DNA from: Spirosoma endbachense
GTDB lineage: Bacteria > Bacteroidota > Bacteroidia > Cytophagales > Spirosomataceae
Direction: 5' to 3'
DNA: 64,000 nt
NCBI RefSeq assembly: GCF_010233585.1
Contig: NZ_CP045997.1
Location: forward strand, 3,187,779-3,251,778
The notes under the pieces are model-generated. The model saw nothing but the letters and a program-made list of their open reading frames with translations, was not told the DNA's origin and did not search any database. Every line of letters begins with the position of its first letter. Position 1 is the first letter of the stretch. The position numbers were made by a program, and so were the translations under genes. Positions 9,273 through 17,840 of the stretch are shown piece by piece.

Positions 9273-9675
9273 AGTCTGCTGGTTTTCAACCCTAAAGATA
9301 ACAGGCCGTAACTCATTGACACGGTAGTCTCGTTGAGTTAAATGAAATTCTGAAAAATCGTTTTTAACGAACTACATAGCCAGGCAAGATCCGTTTTTAG
9401 TTAGCAGTAAGCCGAACCAAAAAGGCATGGATTAGCCATTAAGTCGTTCTATTTCTATGGCAATGGCAACGATCATCCGTTGTTATCCGCCTGAAATCGG
9501 ACCCGTATTAGCCGTTGCGACCTATTGCGTAAAAGTATAGCCACTTTTTGTAGTCGCTTTACTTATTCGGGACATTTTCTATCAAATTTGGGACAGTGGG
9601 CGAGTGGGCAGCTTTACACTAACTGGCAAAACGATGGGACCAGCCGTATTGGTCAATCTGGTGATTTCAGAATCG
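9273..9675. other. Intergenic stretch with no supported gene
   Basis: 403 bases between the methyltransferase start and the AraC-type stop. I see no conserved frame, no tRNA-like cloverleaf and no strong hairpin. A near-match to a -7 box on the minus strand (TATCTTTA, about 9294-9301) could serve the methyltransferase gene. Confidence 0.5.
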
Positions 9676-10470
9676 CTATTTTACCAAAGCATTAGGAGGA
9701 TAGCCAAACTGTTTTTTAAATGCAAAGGAAAAATGCGAGAGGTTTTCGAAACCTACTTCAAAATAAACCTCTACTGGTTTCCGCTTTTTCTCCGTCAGCT
9801 GATAATGCGCCAGTTCCAGCCGTTTCTGAGTAAGCCATTTCTGCGGTGTCGTATTGAATGCCTTCTTAAAATCACGTTTGAACGTGGTGAGACTTCGGCC
9901 GGTCAGGTAACCAAATTTTTCCATGGTCATATTGAACATAAAATTCTTTTCCATAAAATCGGCCAGGTCGATTTTCCCCGGTTCGCCAAAATAAGCCAGC
10001 ACGGTATCGATGCGTTCATCGATGTTCTGGAGAATTGAAATAGCCTCTTCCACCTTTACGGAGATAATGGTTTCGGGCACCAGTTCCATCTCAAAGTAGG
10101 GCAGTAGAGAAGCAAAAAAGCTTTCGAGCAACAGGTGTTTATCGAACGTTTTGATTTTGGGCCTATGTGATTGTATTGTTTTTACGGGATGCTTCAGATA
10201 GTATTCCCGCAACCGGTCTGGCTTCAGGGAAATCGATATCGATTTGTAAGGACGGCCATCCTTCGGTCGTTTAATAACAGCGGCCGGGAGGTCGCGGGGC
10301 AATAAAAATGTATCACCGGCCACGAACGCATACGTCTGGTCGGCTTGTACGACACGCATTTCTCCGGAAAGAATCCGGATCAGGGCATGGTCTTCAATTA
10401 TGATTTCACTATGAAAGTGCTTTTCTACTTCACAGGAAAATACGATATCAGCATTACTATTTTTCTCCAC
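9676..10470 (-). CDS. AraC family transcriptional regulator
   Basis: A 264-residue DNA-binding regulator. Residues 1-110 form a cupin-like sensing half (HFHSEIIIEDHALIRILSGEMR and FVAGDTFLLPRDLPA), and residues 160-264 hold the two helix-turn-helix units of the AraC C-terminal domain. The second unit is clear in EVYFEVGFENLSHFSFAFKK and FGYPPNAL. It follows the aldo/keto reductase gene on the same strand, 80 bases downstream and separated by a terminator-like hairpin. It may control that reductase, an inference from adjacency only. The first HTH has the unusual FMFNMTMEKFGYLTGRSLTT sequence but keeps the normal length. Confidence 0.9.
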   Translation of the reverse strand: MEKNSNADIVFSCEVEKHFHSEIIIEDHALIRILSGEMRVVQADQTYAFVAGDTFLLPRDLPAAVIKRPKDGRPYKSISISLKPDRLREYYLKHPVKTIQSHRPKIKTFDKHLLLESFFASLLPYFEMELVPETIISVKVEEAISILQNIDERIDTVLAYFGEPGKIDLADFMEKNFMFNMTMEKFGYLTGRSLTTFKRDFKKAFNTTPQKWLTQKRLELAHYQLTEKKRKPVEVYFEVGFENLSHFSFAFKKQFGYPPNALVK

Positions 10471-10501
10471 AATTTCCCCAAATTGACCAATTACGAAGGT
10501 A

Positions 10502-10542
10502 AAACCAAAAGAGAGATGCCTGCTGTATCTCTCTTTTGGTTT
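10502..10542 (-). terminator. Hairpin after the aldo/keto reductase gene
   Basis: Perfect 16-base arms (10502-10517 and 10527-10542) with a 9-base loop, lying 9 bases past the reductase stop on the minus strand and upstream of the AraC-type gene. Confidence 0.75.
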
Positions 10543-10550
10543 ATGCGTTT

Positions 10551-11633
10551 TTAATATTTTCCTACTTGCAGCGTTGCCAGTTGTGGTAAAGCGGGTGGTG
10601 TCACTCCATTAAGGTTAATACCACCGTGCTGAAACATTTGTGTGGCCGCTTTATTGGCATTTACGAATGAGACTGGTGGCATACTGAGGTTATCTAAAGC
10701 AGCAATTTCAGCTTCGTTTAACCCAATGGAAATAGCGGCTGCATTTGCTTCCAGCTGGTTTATATTCCTGACGCCAATAATAGTTGAGCAGACACCCGAA
10801 CGACTTAACACCCAGGCTAATGCAACAGAGGCAACTGTAGTGTGATGTGCATCCGCCAATTCTTCCAGCTTATCAATAATGGCCAGTTCATTCTCTTTCA
10901 AGGGTGCTTCGTCACCGGTTTTTTGTCTGCGGCTGTCGTCCACCATCCCGTTATTCCGGCGATTATATTTCCCGGAAAGCAATCCACCGCGCAACGGCGA
11001 CCATGTAGTGATGCCAAGCCCCATTTCCTCAGCCATCGGCATCAGTTCATCCTCAACCCTTCTTTCCAATAAAGAATACTCAATTTGCAGACCGACAAAT
11101 GGTGTCCATCCCTTAAAATGAGCCGTCATCTGCGCCTGTGCAATCTTCCAGGCGGGTGTATTGGAAACACCGATGTATCGGACTTTCCCGGCCGAGACCA
11201 GGTCGTCCATCGTTCTCAGGGTTTCTTGCAGGGGTGTGTTCCAATCCCAGGCGTGTATCCAGAGCAGATCAATATAATCGGTTTGTAAGCGCCGTAAAGA
11301 ATGATGAACATTTTCCAGAATGGCTTTTGCGCCACTACCACCACCATTTGGATTACCCGGAAAAACATTGAATCCAAATTTGGTAGCAAGTACCATACCG
11401 GTACGGATGGACGACTGGCTGCCAACGACATTGCCAATTATTTTTTCTGAATGATTGTTGGAATAGATGTTTGCGGTGTCAATAAAATTGCCGCCCAGTT
11501 CCATAAATCGTTTGATGATTTTTTCCGATTCGGCCTCGTCAGCACCCCAACCCCAATCATCTCCTAATGTCATTCCTCCAAGACAGATCGGACTTACCCG
11601 CAGCCCTGACCTTCCTACTGTTTTGTAATTCAT
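10551..11633 (-). CDS. Aldo/keto reductase
   Basis: A 360-residue NADPH-dependent oxidoreductase with a (beta/alpha)8 barrel. The start MNYKTVGRSGLRVSPICLG is typical of the YajO/general stress protein 69-like branch. The catalytic tetrad can be traced in FIDTANIYS (Asp and Tyr), LATKFGF (Lys) and LLWIHAWD (His). The cofactor-binding C-terminal stretch (TIIGVRNINQLEANA) is also present. No signal peptide is seen, so it is cytoplasmic. The physiological carbonyl substrate cannot be told from sequence. A good -7 box lies about 100 bases upstream, and an AraC regulator follows it. Confidence 0.93.
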   Translation of the reverse strand: MNYKTVGRSGLRVSPICLGGMTLGDDWGWGADEAESEKIIKRFMELGGNFIDTANIYSNNHSEKIIGNVVGSQSSIRTGMVLATKFGFNVFPGNPNGGGSGAKAILENVHHSLRRLQTDYIDLLWIHAWDWNTPLQETLRTMDDLVSAGKVRYIGVSNTPAWKIAQAQMTAHFKGWTPFVGLQIEYSLLERRVEDELMPMAEEMGLGITTWSPLRGGLLSGKYNRRNNGMVDDSRRQKTGDEAPLKENELAIIDKLEELADAHHTTVASVALAWVLSRSGVCSTIIGVRNINQLEANAAAISIGLNEAEIAALDNLSMPPVSFVNANKAATQMFQHGGINLNGVTPPALPQLATLQVGKY

Positions 11634-11729
11634 CTCCTTTTGTTTGTGTTAAATACCAGGCAATTCGACAGTTCATCTTGCGTACAGAGCAGGGCTCTGT
11701 TTCTATCAGTTTCTGCCGTTTTGATGGAA

Positions 11730-11737
11730 CAAAAGTA
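11730..11737 (-). promoter_or_regulatory. Bacteroidota-type -7 box for the aldo/keto reductase gene
   Basis: The minus strand reads TACTTTTG, an exact match to TAnnTTTG. A TTG lies 17 bases further upstream and may act as the -33 element. The implied leader is about 90 bases. Confidence 0.45.
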
Positions 11738-11835
11738 GGCGACGCCCAGGCAATCAACTTTGTTTTAAAGACCGATTTTACTTTGTTTTAAAGGCCAGAA
11801 TAATTCACAAAGCTGGTAAGTATCGAAAGCGTTAC

Positions 11836-11905
11836 GCCAGATAAGCACAAAAACACCAAAAGGCCGATTACTATCAGCCCTTTGGTGTTTTTGTGCTTAT
11901 CTGGC
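11836..11905 (-). terminator. 25-base perfect hairpin downstream of the gene ending at 11915
   Basis: Arms 11836-11860 and 11881-11905 are exact reverse complements with a 20-base loop. It starts 10 bases after the stop of the minus-strand exported protein gene. Confidence 0.75.
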
Positions 11906-11914
11906 TGTATCGCC

Positions 11915-13279
11915 TTATGTCTTCCGTTTCTTCTTGCGGGCCGATGGAAAGAGTACGTTATTGAGAATCAGCCGATAGCCCGGCGAATGAGGATGTAGAT
12001 TCAGGTCCGTCGGGTTACGAAAGTTCCCCCCGCCCCCACCGCGTGCTCCTTCCGGATCATGACCGCCGTAGAATGTCCACTGTCCTCGGCCTACTTCACC
12101 ATAGATGTAGCGATCGGAGGTTTTACCTTCACCCATTACCAGACTACTCGGCTTGACAGCTCCCTTTCGGAAAGCAGTTGTCTGCCCGAAAAATTCTTTG
12201 ATAATCGACTCGTGGTTCTGCGTGAGCATGGCCGGAATAACATCCCATTTGGCCGAGAAATTGAACAGTTCAAAGAAACCGCCCGGCTGATCGAAACCGC
12301 GTCCACCCGCCGAGTTAATGTCGGAGAAAGTCGAAAAACCGCGGTAACCATTGTCGCCTTCCAGCGTAAAATTTCCGAAGGCTAACGTTTTTGTAAAATC
12401 CAATTTTTCCTGAGCGTCGGGATCAGCTCCATCGCCATCGTAGGCGCTGCCTACAATGTCGACCCCTTCGGCGGCCAACGCAATATCGAGCGTTTCGGCG
12501 GCCGAACACATAGCAAACAGGTAACCTCCACCGGCGCAGAATTCCTTAATCCCTTTGGCAACGGCCAGCTTCATCTGTGATACTTTCGAGTAGCCATATT
12601 TCCGGGCAATGTCTTCCTGCGCTTTTATATCGGCCAGCGATTGCCGATGCATGTTGCGGCCGTATTGACCGGTAAAATCCTCGTGGTGTAAGTGAAGCCA
12701 GTCATATTTGGGCAGGTCGCCTTTCAGTATTTCTTCATCATACACGAGTTCATACGGAATTTCGGCATACGTCAGCACCAGCAATACGGCATCGGTATTC
12801 TCGAACTCCGCCGGGCTAACTTTAATCGGTGAGTACACGATAATTTTAGCCGCCTTCTGCAACGTCACGACGTTCATGTTCAGATCAGGATCAGACAGTT
12901 GCTGCCTGATCGACGCGGCTTTGGCATCCGATATGGCTTCGAACGAAACACCCCGAACGCGACATTCTGTTTCAACAGCCTGCGTCTGCTTAACCAGAAA
13001 ACTACCGCCCCGATAATTTAACAGCCAGTCAACATCTTCGCCGTCTTTCAACACTTTGTAGGCAATGCCGTAGGCTTTGAGGTGATTGCTCTGCTGGTTA
13101 TCCATCGGAATCAACACCGAACCAGCTCGGCTGGTAACAACCAGCAGAAGCAACAGGAAAGAGAAAGCAATTGATCGGAAACGGCTGAAACGAATGCCGT
13201 AACCAGCAGATAAAGGATTTATTTCGGCTGTATTCGACCAATCACCACGAAAAGTAAGATGCCATTTCATAGTGTGCAT
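11915..13279 (-). CDS. Conserved exported Bacteroidota protein with glutamine-amidotransferase-like fold (often misnamed asparagine synthetase B)
   Basis: A 454-residue protein with a hydrophobic export segment at about residues 36-52, followed by a conserved block SVLIPMDNQQSNHLKAYGI and VDWLLNYRGGSFLV. The middle part (IIVYSPIKVSPAEFENTDAVLLVLTYAEIP) and KEFCAGGGYLFAMCSAAETL resemble a class I glutamine-amidotransferase-like fold, with GGGYLFAMCSA at the position of the nucleophile elbow. From memory, relatives are labelled asparagine synthetase B in databases although they lack the synthetase domains. A His- and Gly-rich C-terminal region (TFYGGHDPEGARGGGGGNFRNP) is also a family mark. The function is not known. 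The gene diverges from the M1 aminopeptidase. Confidence 0.75.
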   Translation of the reverse strand: MHTMKWHLTFRGDWSNTAEINPLSAGYGIRFSRFRSIAFSFLLLLLVVTSRAGSVLIPMDNQQSNHLKAYGIAYKVLKDGEDVDWLLNYRGGSFLVKQTQAVETECRVRGVSFEAISDAKAASIRQQLSDPDLNMNVVTLQKAAKIIVYSPIKVSPAEFENTDAVLLVLTYAEIPYELVYDEEILKGDLPKYDWLHLHHEDFTGQYGRNMHRQSLADIKAQEDIARKYGYSKVSQMKLAVAKGIKEFCAGGGYLFAMCSAAETLDIALAAEGVDIVGSAYDGDGADPDAQEKLDFTKTLAFGNFTLEGDNGYRGFSTFSDINSAGGRGFDQPGGFFELFNFSAKWDVIPAMLTQNHESIIKEFFGQTTAFRKGAVKPSSLVMGEGKTSDRYIYGEVGRGQWTFYGGHDPEGARGGGGGNFRNPTDLNLHPHSPGYRLILNNVLFPSARKKKRKT

Positions 13280-13419
13280 TATTTTTGACCCAACGTTGCG
13301 AACTCACTGCCAAACCAGGTTTAGTTTGTAGCTTAAGGGTTTGTTGTTTATCATTTCCGGTTGATCGGCCGTCAATGAGCGATAATCAACAAACTTTGCA
13401 CTTCCTTCAACTACGTAAA

Positions 13420-16029
13420 ATGGTCTGGAACTCTCCACGAAATACTCGTTACGGCATTACTGCAAGCCTACTCTATGTACTTACTATGCTTTCTGGTCAC
13501 CACCCTGTACTTGCTCAATCGCCACCGGTCGAAACCGGTGTATCGCAGGCTTTGGCAAAAACCCGGAAGCAAACCATCAGTAAAGTGACTTATGCTTTAA
13601 AGTTCGACATTCCGGAGCAAAAAAACCAACCTATTCCAGCGAGTGAATCAATTACATTTAACTGGGTGGCCTCCCGCAATAGTAAAAATGAAACTACGGC
13701 TTCACTTCAACTTGATTTTAAGGAAGAACGTGCTCATTTGCAGTCAGTTTCTATCAACGGAACCGTCATTCCTATTGTCTTTGAGAGCGAACATTTGCTA
13801 ATTTCTACTGCTTTTCTGAAACCGGGAAATAATACGATTTCGATTCAGTTTACGGCAGGTAATTCATCACTTAACCGTAACGATGAATACCTCTATACAT
13901 TGCTCGTTCCTGACCGCGCCCGAACGGTGTTCCCCTGCTTCGATCAACCGGATATAAAGGCCTCGTTTCAACTGTCCCTGACCGTTCCGAAAGGCTGGCA
14001 GGCCATGACAAATGCTTCCGTAAAGGATTCATCGGCAACGAGCGGCCGAAAGACGATCAACTTTCTAGCTTCGGAAGTCATCCCGACGTACTTATTCTCG
14101 TTCGTAGCCGGTAAATTCACGCCCATTTCCCGGACGATGAAAGGTCGACCGATGACGTTACTTCATCGCGAAACGGATACGACCAAAATCAGGCTCAGCC
14201 TGGACCCGATCTTCAATCTCCATGCTGATGCCTTAACGTTTCTCGAAGACTATACCCAGATTCCTTACCCGTTCCGGAAGTTTGACTTCGCAGCCATTCC
14301 CGATTTCCAGTACGGTGGGATGGAACATGCGGGAGCCATCGATTACAAGCTGTCGAGTTTATTTCTGGACAATGGGGCTACCCGCGATCAGAAATTGTCC
14401 CGCGCCACGCTGATTTCGCACGAAACGGCCCATATGTGGTTCGGCGATCTGGTAACGATGCGCTGGTTCGACGATGTCTGGCTAAAAGAAGTGTTTGCCA
14501 ACTTCATGGCCGACAAAATCACCGAAGTTTCCTCGCCGGATGCGAATTATGATCTTCAGTTTGTGGTCGATCATTTCCCTGCGGCCTATGCCGTCGATCG
14601 TACCGAGGGGGCCAACCCAATCGGGCAGCCACTGGCAAATTTGAAAGAAGCCGGTACGCTTTATGGCGGCATCATCTACCACAAAGCGCCCATTATGATG
14701 CGGCAACTGGAGCGATTGATGGGCAAAACAGCCCTGCGCGACGGGTTGCGGGCGTATCTCAAAAAATATGCCTTCGATAATGCTACCTGGGCCGACCTCA
14801 TTGCCATTCTGGACCCTTACACGCCCACCGACCTAAAAGCCTGGAATCGGGTTTGGGTCAATGAAACCGGTCGGCCAACATTCACGTATCAGCTCGATCA
14901 GAAGGCCGGCAAAATCAGTCGATTCGTTATTACGCAGAAGGGAGAAGATGGCTCGAACCGGTTATGGCCGCAGGGTTTTGAGGTTTCGCTGGTTTATCCG
15001 GATCGAGTCGATGAACTGACCGTAGCCATGACGCAGTCGCAGATCGAGCTGCCGGAGGCAGTCGGCAAATCGGCTCCTTCTTTCGTGGTATTCAATTCAT
15101 CGGGGCAAGGGTATGGGCTCTTTCCGGTCGATACAGCCATGATTTTGCAACTGGCTTCGCTTAAAAATCCGGTAACGCGGGCTGCGGCCTACATTAACCT
15201 CTACGAAAATATGCTGTCGAGGCAGGTGATCGACCCGGCACGTTTAGCCAAAATCTACCAAAGTTTACTGGACAAAGAACCGGAAGAACTGAATCTTCGC
15301 CTGTTAACGAGCCAGTTATCGGACATCGTCTGGAATTTCACGAAACCAGACCAGCGCCTGACCCTTGCAGCGAGCGTTGAGCAGGATACCTGGCGCGCAA
15401 TGGAACGGGAAACCGCTTCCGGCAAGAAGAAGTTACTGTTCCGTCTGTATCAGGCCATTGCCTCCAGTCCAGAAGCCCGCGACAGGCTCTATACCATCTG
15501 GAACGACCAGAAAGCACCAGCGGGCGTCACGCTTACGGAAGACGATTATACCAGCCTGGCTCTCGCTTTGGCGGTACGTGACTATGCGGCCGAGGGCATT
15601 CTGGCCAGGCAATTAATCCGGATCAAAAACCCGGACCGGAAGAAACGGTTAGAATTCATGATGCCCGCTCTATCATCCAACGTTGCCGAACGTGATGCTT
15701 TTTTTGCGTCGTTGTCCAGTGAAACAAACCGCGAACGGGAAGCCTGGGTAACGGCCGCGCTGGGCTATCTGCACCATCCGTTACGGGTACAAACCTCGGC
15801 AAAATACCTCGCGAAGAGTCTGGAGTTACTGGAAGAAATTCAGCGAACGGGCGATATTTTCTTTCCGGAATCATGGCTTCGGTCCATTCTGTCAGGCTAC
15901 CAGACGCCCGAAACGGCGCAATTGGTACGTAAATTTCTGGCAGAACGGCCAACCTATAACCCACGTCTGCGGGCTAAATTGCTCCAGGCAGCCGACAGTC
16001 CGTTTCGGGCCAGTAAATTACTGTATTAG
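13420..16029 (+). CDS. M1 family metallo-aminopeptidase, exported
   Basis: An 869-residue zinc aminopeptidase. The start chosen is the ATG at 13420, which puts a signal peptide (ITASLLYVLTMLSGHHPVLA) at the N-terminus; in-frame starts at 13285 or 13375 would bury it. The exopeptidase motif is YGGMEHAGAIDYK, and the zinc site is HETAH from His334 with the third ligand Glu in WLKEVFANFMAD. An N-terminal saddle-like beta domain precedes the catalytic core, and an alpha-helical C-terminal region (about residues 560-869) resembles the ERAP1-like domain. It probably trims N-terminal residues from peptides in the periplasm. The stop is two bases from the start of an AraC regulator, so the two are likely co-transcribed. 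Confidence 0.93.
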   Translation: MVWNSPRNTRYGITASLLYVLTMLSGHHPVLAQSPPVETGVSQALAKTRKQTISKVTYALKFDIPEQKNQPIPASESITFNWVASRNSKNETTASLQLDFKEERAHLQSVSINGTVIPIVFESEHLLISTAFLKPGNNTISIQFTAGNSSLNRNDEYLYTLLVPDRARTVFPCFDQPDIKASFQLSLTVPKGWQAMTNASVKDSSATSGRKTINFLASEVIPTYLFSFVAGKFTPISRTMKGRPMTLLHRETDTTKIRLSLDPIFNLHADALTFLEDYTQIPYPFRKFDFAAIPDFQYGGMEHAGAIDYKLSSLFLDNGATRDQKLSRATLISHETAHMWFGDLVTMRWFDDVWLKEVFANFMADKITEVSSPDANYDLQFVVDHFPAAYAVDRTEGANPIGQPLANLKEAGTLYGGIIYHKAPIMMRQLERLMGKTALRDGLRAYLKKYAFDNATWADLIAILDPYTPTDLKAWNRVWVNETGRPTFTYQLDQKAGKISRFVITQKGEDGSNRLWPQGFEVSLVYPDRVDELTVAMTQSQIELPEAVGKSAPSFVVFNSSGQGYGLFPVDTAMILQLASLKNPVTRAAAYINLYENMLSRQVIDPARLAKIYQSLLDKEPEELNLRLLTSQLSDIVWNFTKPDQRLTLAASVEQDTWRAMERETASGKKKLLFRLYQAIASSPEARDRLYTIWNDQKAPAGVTLTEDDYTSLALALAVRDYAAEGILARQLIRIKNPDRKKRLEFMMPALSSNVAERDAFFASLSSETNREREAWVTAALGYLHHPLRVQTSAKYLAKSLELLEEIQRTGDIFFPESWLRSILSGYQTPETAQLVRKFLAERPTYNPRLRAKLLQAADSPFRASKLLY

Positions 16030-16031
16030 CC

Positions 16032-16946
16032 ATGACGAACGGTGATGTTTTTCCGGCCATTAGTCCAGAGATGGCCCGCGAACGGTTTCTGATAAAAAAC
16101 GAATCGTGGTCAGAGCGGTTTAAGGACAATTTTAACCAGTTCATTATTGCACCCCTTGAGTATAGCTGGCCGGTCATTAAACTTCCTCTTCCTCCTTCCC
16201 GAACCAGCAATCACGCCCTGATTATGCTTACGAGCGGTCAGGTCGATCTGACCGTTGGTCATCAGGCGTATACACTCACCGGGCAGGACCTGGTTCTTGT
16301 TCCGGCCTTACAGATTTTCACGTTAAACGCCATTCGTAACGATTCGGTGGGGTTTATGTGCTTTTTTAGTCAGGAATTGGTGCTGAGCACGGTTGGCGAT
16401 GCCGATTTTGATTTTCTAAAACTGACCAGCAATCCCCATATTTCGCTGTCGGCCCAGCAAACGACATTCGTAAACAATATTCTGGATCGACTAACGATTG
16501 AATACACCGAAAACGGATCGGCAAAAACGGACCTGATTCGACCCTACCTTTTAGCGCTGCTTACCGAAATCAACCGGGTGTACACGGGTGCCGTCGCGAC
16601 AAAAATCGATGCAGGCGACCGGCTCGTGCAGCGATTTATGGATTTGCTCACGACGCAAATCCGCGAAACACGATTAGCCAGTCAATACGCTGAACAGTTG
16701 AATGTCAGCCCAAACCACCTCAACAAAGTAATCAAGAGCCGAACCGGCAAATCGCCGTCGGTATGGATTGACGAACGGGTTGTCCTGGAAGCTAAAGTAT
16801 TGTTGTTTCAATCTGGCTTAACTATAGCTCAAATTGCTCACGAGATGGGCTTCGACGACCAGTCGACGTTTGGCAAGCTTTTCCGAAAATATGCGCAGGT
16901 TAGTCCAACTGATTTCCGTCGAATGATTGATTCAGACCAATCTTAG
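16032..16946 (+). CDS. AraC family transcriptional regulator, coupled to the M1 peptidase gene
   Basis: A 304-residue regulator. The first 190 residues form a cupin-type effector domain (HALIMLTSGQVDLTVGHQAY and LVLVPALQIFTLN). The C-terminal 100 residues carry two helix-turn-helix units, seen in ASQYAEQLNVSPNHLNKVIK and IAQIAHEMGFDDQSTFGKLF. The final block is FRKYAQVSPTDFRRM. The ATG sits two bases after the peptidase stop, which argues for one transcript. The pair of small membrane proteins downstream begins 72 bases later and could be a target. The effector is not identifiable. Confidence 0.9.
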   Translation: MTNGDVFPAISPEMARERFLIKNESWSERFKDNFNQFIIAPLEYSWPVIKLPLPPSRTSNHALIMLTSGQVDLTVGHQAYTLTGQDLVLVPALQIFTLNAIRNDSVGFMCFFSQELVLSTVGDADFDFLKLTSNPHISLSAQQTTFVNNILDRLTIEYTENGSAKTDLIRPYLLALLTEINRVYTGAVATKIDAGDRLVQRFMDLLTTQIRETRLASQYAEQLNVSPNHLNKVIKSRTGKSPSVWIDERVVLEAKVLLFQSGLTIAQIAHEMGFDDQSTFGKLFRKYAQVSPTDFRRMIDSDQS

Positions 16947-17017
16947 CCGGTTTGCGACTATTTATAACAAGTCAGACTGACAGAACTTTGCGTCGATTTA
17001 CCTGACTTGTCGCTTCA

Positions 17018-17485
17018 ATGATCTATCCTATTCTTTTAGTTGTTCATAACGCCCTGCGCTGGCTCGTGTTCGGTAGTTTACTGGCATCCCTTGGCGGAAG
17101 CTATTGGGGCTGGGCAAAAAAACGTACCTATGGGCCTATTGACCAGACACTCCGTGTTGTTGCTACGTCGCTGGCACACACACAATTACTCGTTGGTTTC
17201 TATCTTTACGCCAAAAGTCCCATTGTCAGCTACTACTGGAAATTCTCGCCCGACGCCAGCCAGTCGCCCGAATTTCGTTTTTTTGCCCTGATTCACATTA
17301 GCCTGATGATTATATCGGTAGTTATTATGACCATTGGGTCAAGCAAGGCCAAACGCCAGCGATTGGCCCAACAGAAATTTAAAACAACTGCGCTTTATTT
17401 TACCATCAGTCTCCTGCTTATTTTAGTCGCTATCCCGTGGCCTTTTTCGCCCCTGGCAGCACGGCCCTGGCTTCGTTCATTCTAA
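17018..17485 (+). CDS. Small four-helix membrane protein, uncharacterised Bacteroidota family
   Basis: A 155-residue integral membrane protein with four predicted transmembrane segments (about residues 5-27, 44-64, 86-108 and 122-142). Histidines fall inside or at the ends of helices: VVHNALRW, SLAHTQLLVG and LIHISLMI. The pattern recalls cytochrome b-like heme-binding bundles, and I recall similar uncharacterised proteins across Bacteroidota. Heme binding is a guess from the histidine pattern. It is followed after 18 bases by the DUF3817 gene, so the two likely form a small operon. Confidence 0.75.
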   Translation: MIYPILLVVHNALRWLVFGSLLASLGGSYWGWAKKRTYGPIDQTLRVVATSLAHTQLLVGFYLYAKSPIVSYYWKFSPDASQSPEFRFFALIHISLMIISVVIMTIGSSKAKRQRLAQQKFKTTALYFTISLLLILVAIPWPFSPLAARPWLRSF

Positions 17486-17503
17486 TTCGTTAACATACCA
17501 GCT

Positions 17504-17821
17504 ATGCATTTCTTCAATTCGCCCAAAATCCGATTACGCTTCGTCAGTTTCGCAGAAGGTCTTTCGTATGTTCTGCTGTTATTTATCGCTGTGCCTTTAA
17601 AACGAATTGGTGGCCATCCGGAAGCAGTACAGATCATCGGTCCGATTCACGGCTTACTCTTTGTGATGTATGTCCTGACCGTCATTCAGGCAAAAACAGA
17701 ATACGGCTGGCCATTGGGTAAAACAGCCTTAGCGCTGCTGGCGTCCATTATTCCCGGTGGTACGTTCTATGCTGATTACAAAGTCTTTCGCCACCTACCG
17801 GCAACAACCGAACAGGTATGA
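17504..17821 (+). CDS. DUF3817 domain integral membrane protein
   Basis: A 105-residue membrane protein matching the DUF3817 pattern. It opens with RFVSFAEGLSYVLLLFIAVPLKR, followed by a GPIHGLLFVMYVLTVIQ helix and a last helix ending GGTFYADYK. Three transmembrane segments are likely. The family is broad in bacteria and has no established biochemical role. The gene begins 18 bases after the four-helix protein gene and ends 19 bases before the convergent BlaR1 gene stop, with no obvious terminator between. Confidence 0.85.
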   Translation: MHFFNSPKIRLRFVSFAEGLSYVLLLFIAVPLKRIGGHPEAVQIIGPIHGLLFVMYVLTVIQAKTEYGWPLGKTALALLASIIPGGTFYADYKVFRHLPATTEQV

Positions 17822-17840
17822 TTTTGGGCTTCGCGCTACG

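Noticed and set aside
9604..10038. Plus-strand frame of 144 codons
   Set aside because: It is antisense to an AraC regulator with clear helix-turn-helix motifs and shows no domain of its own.
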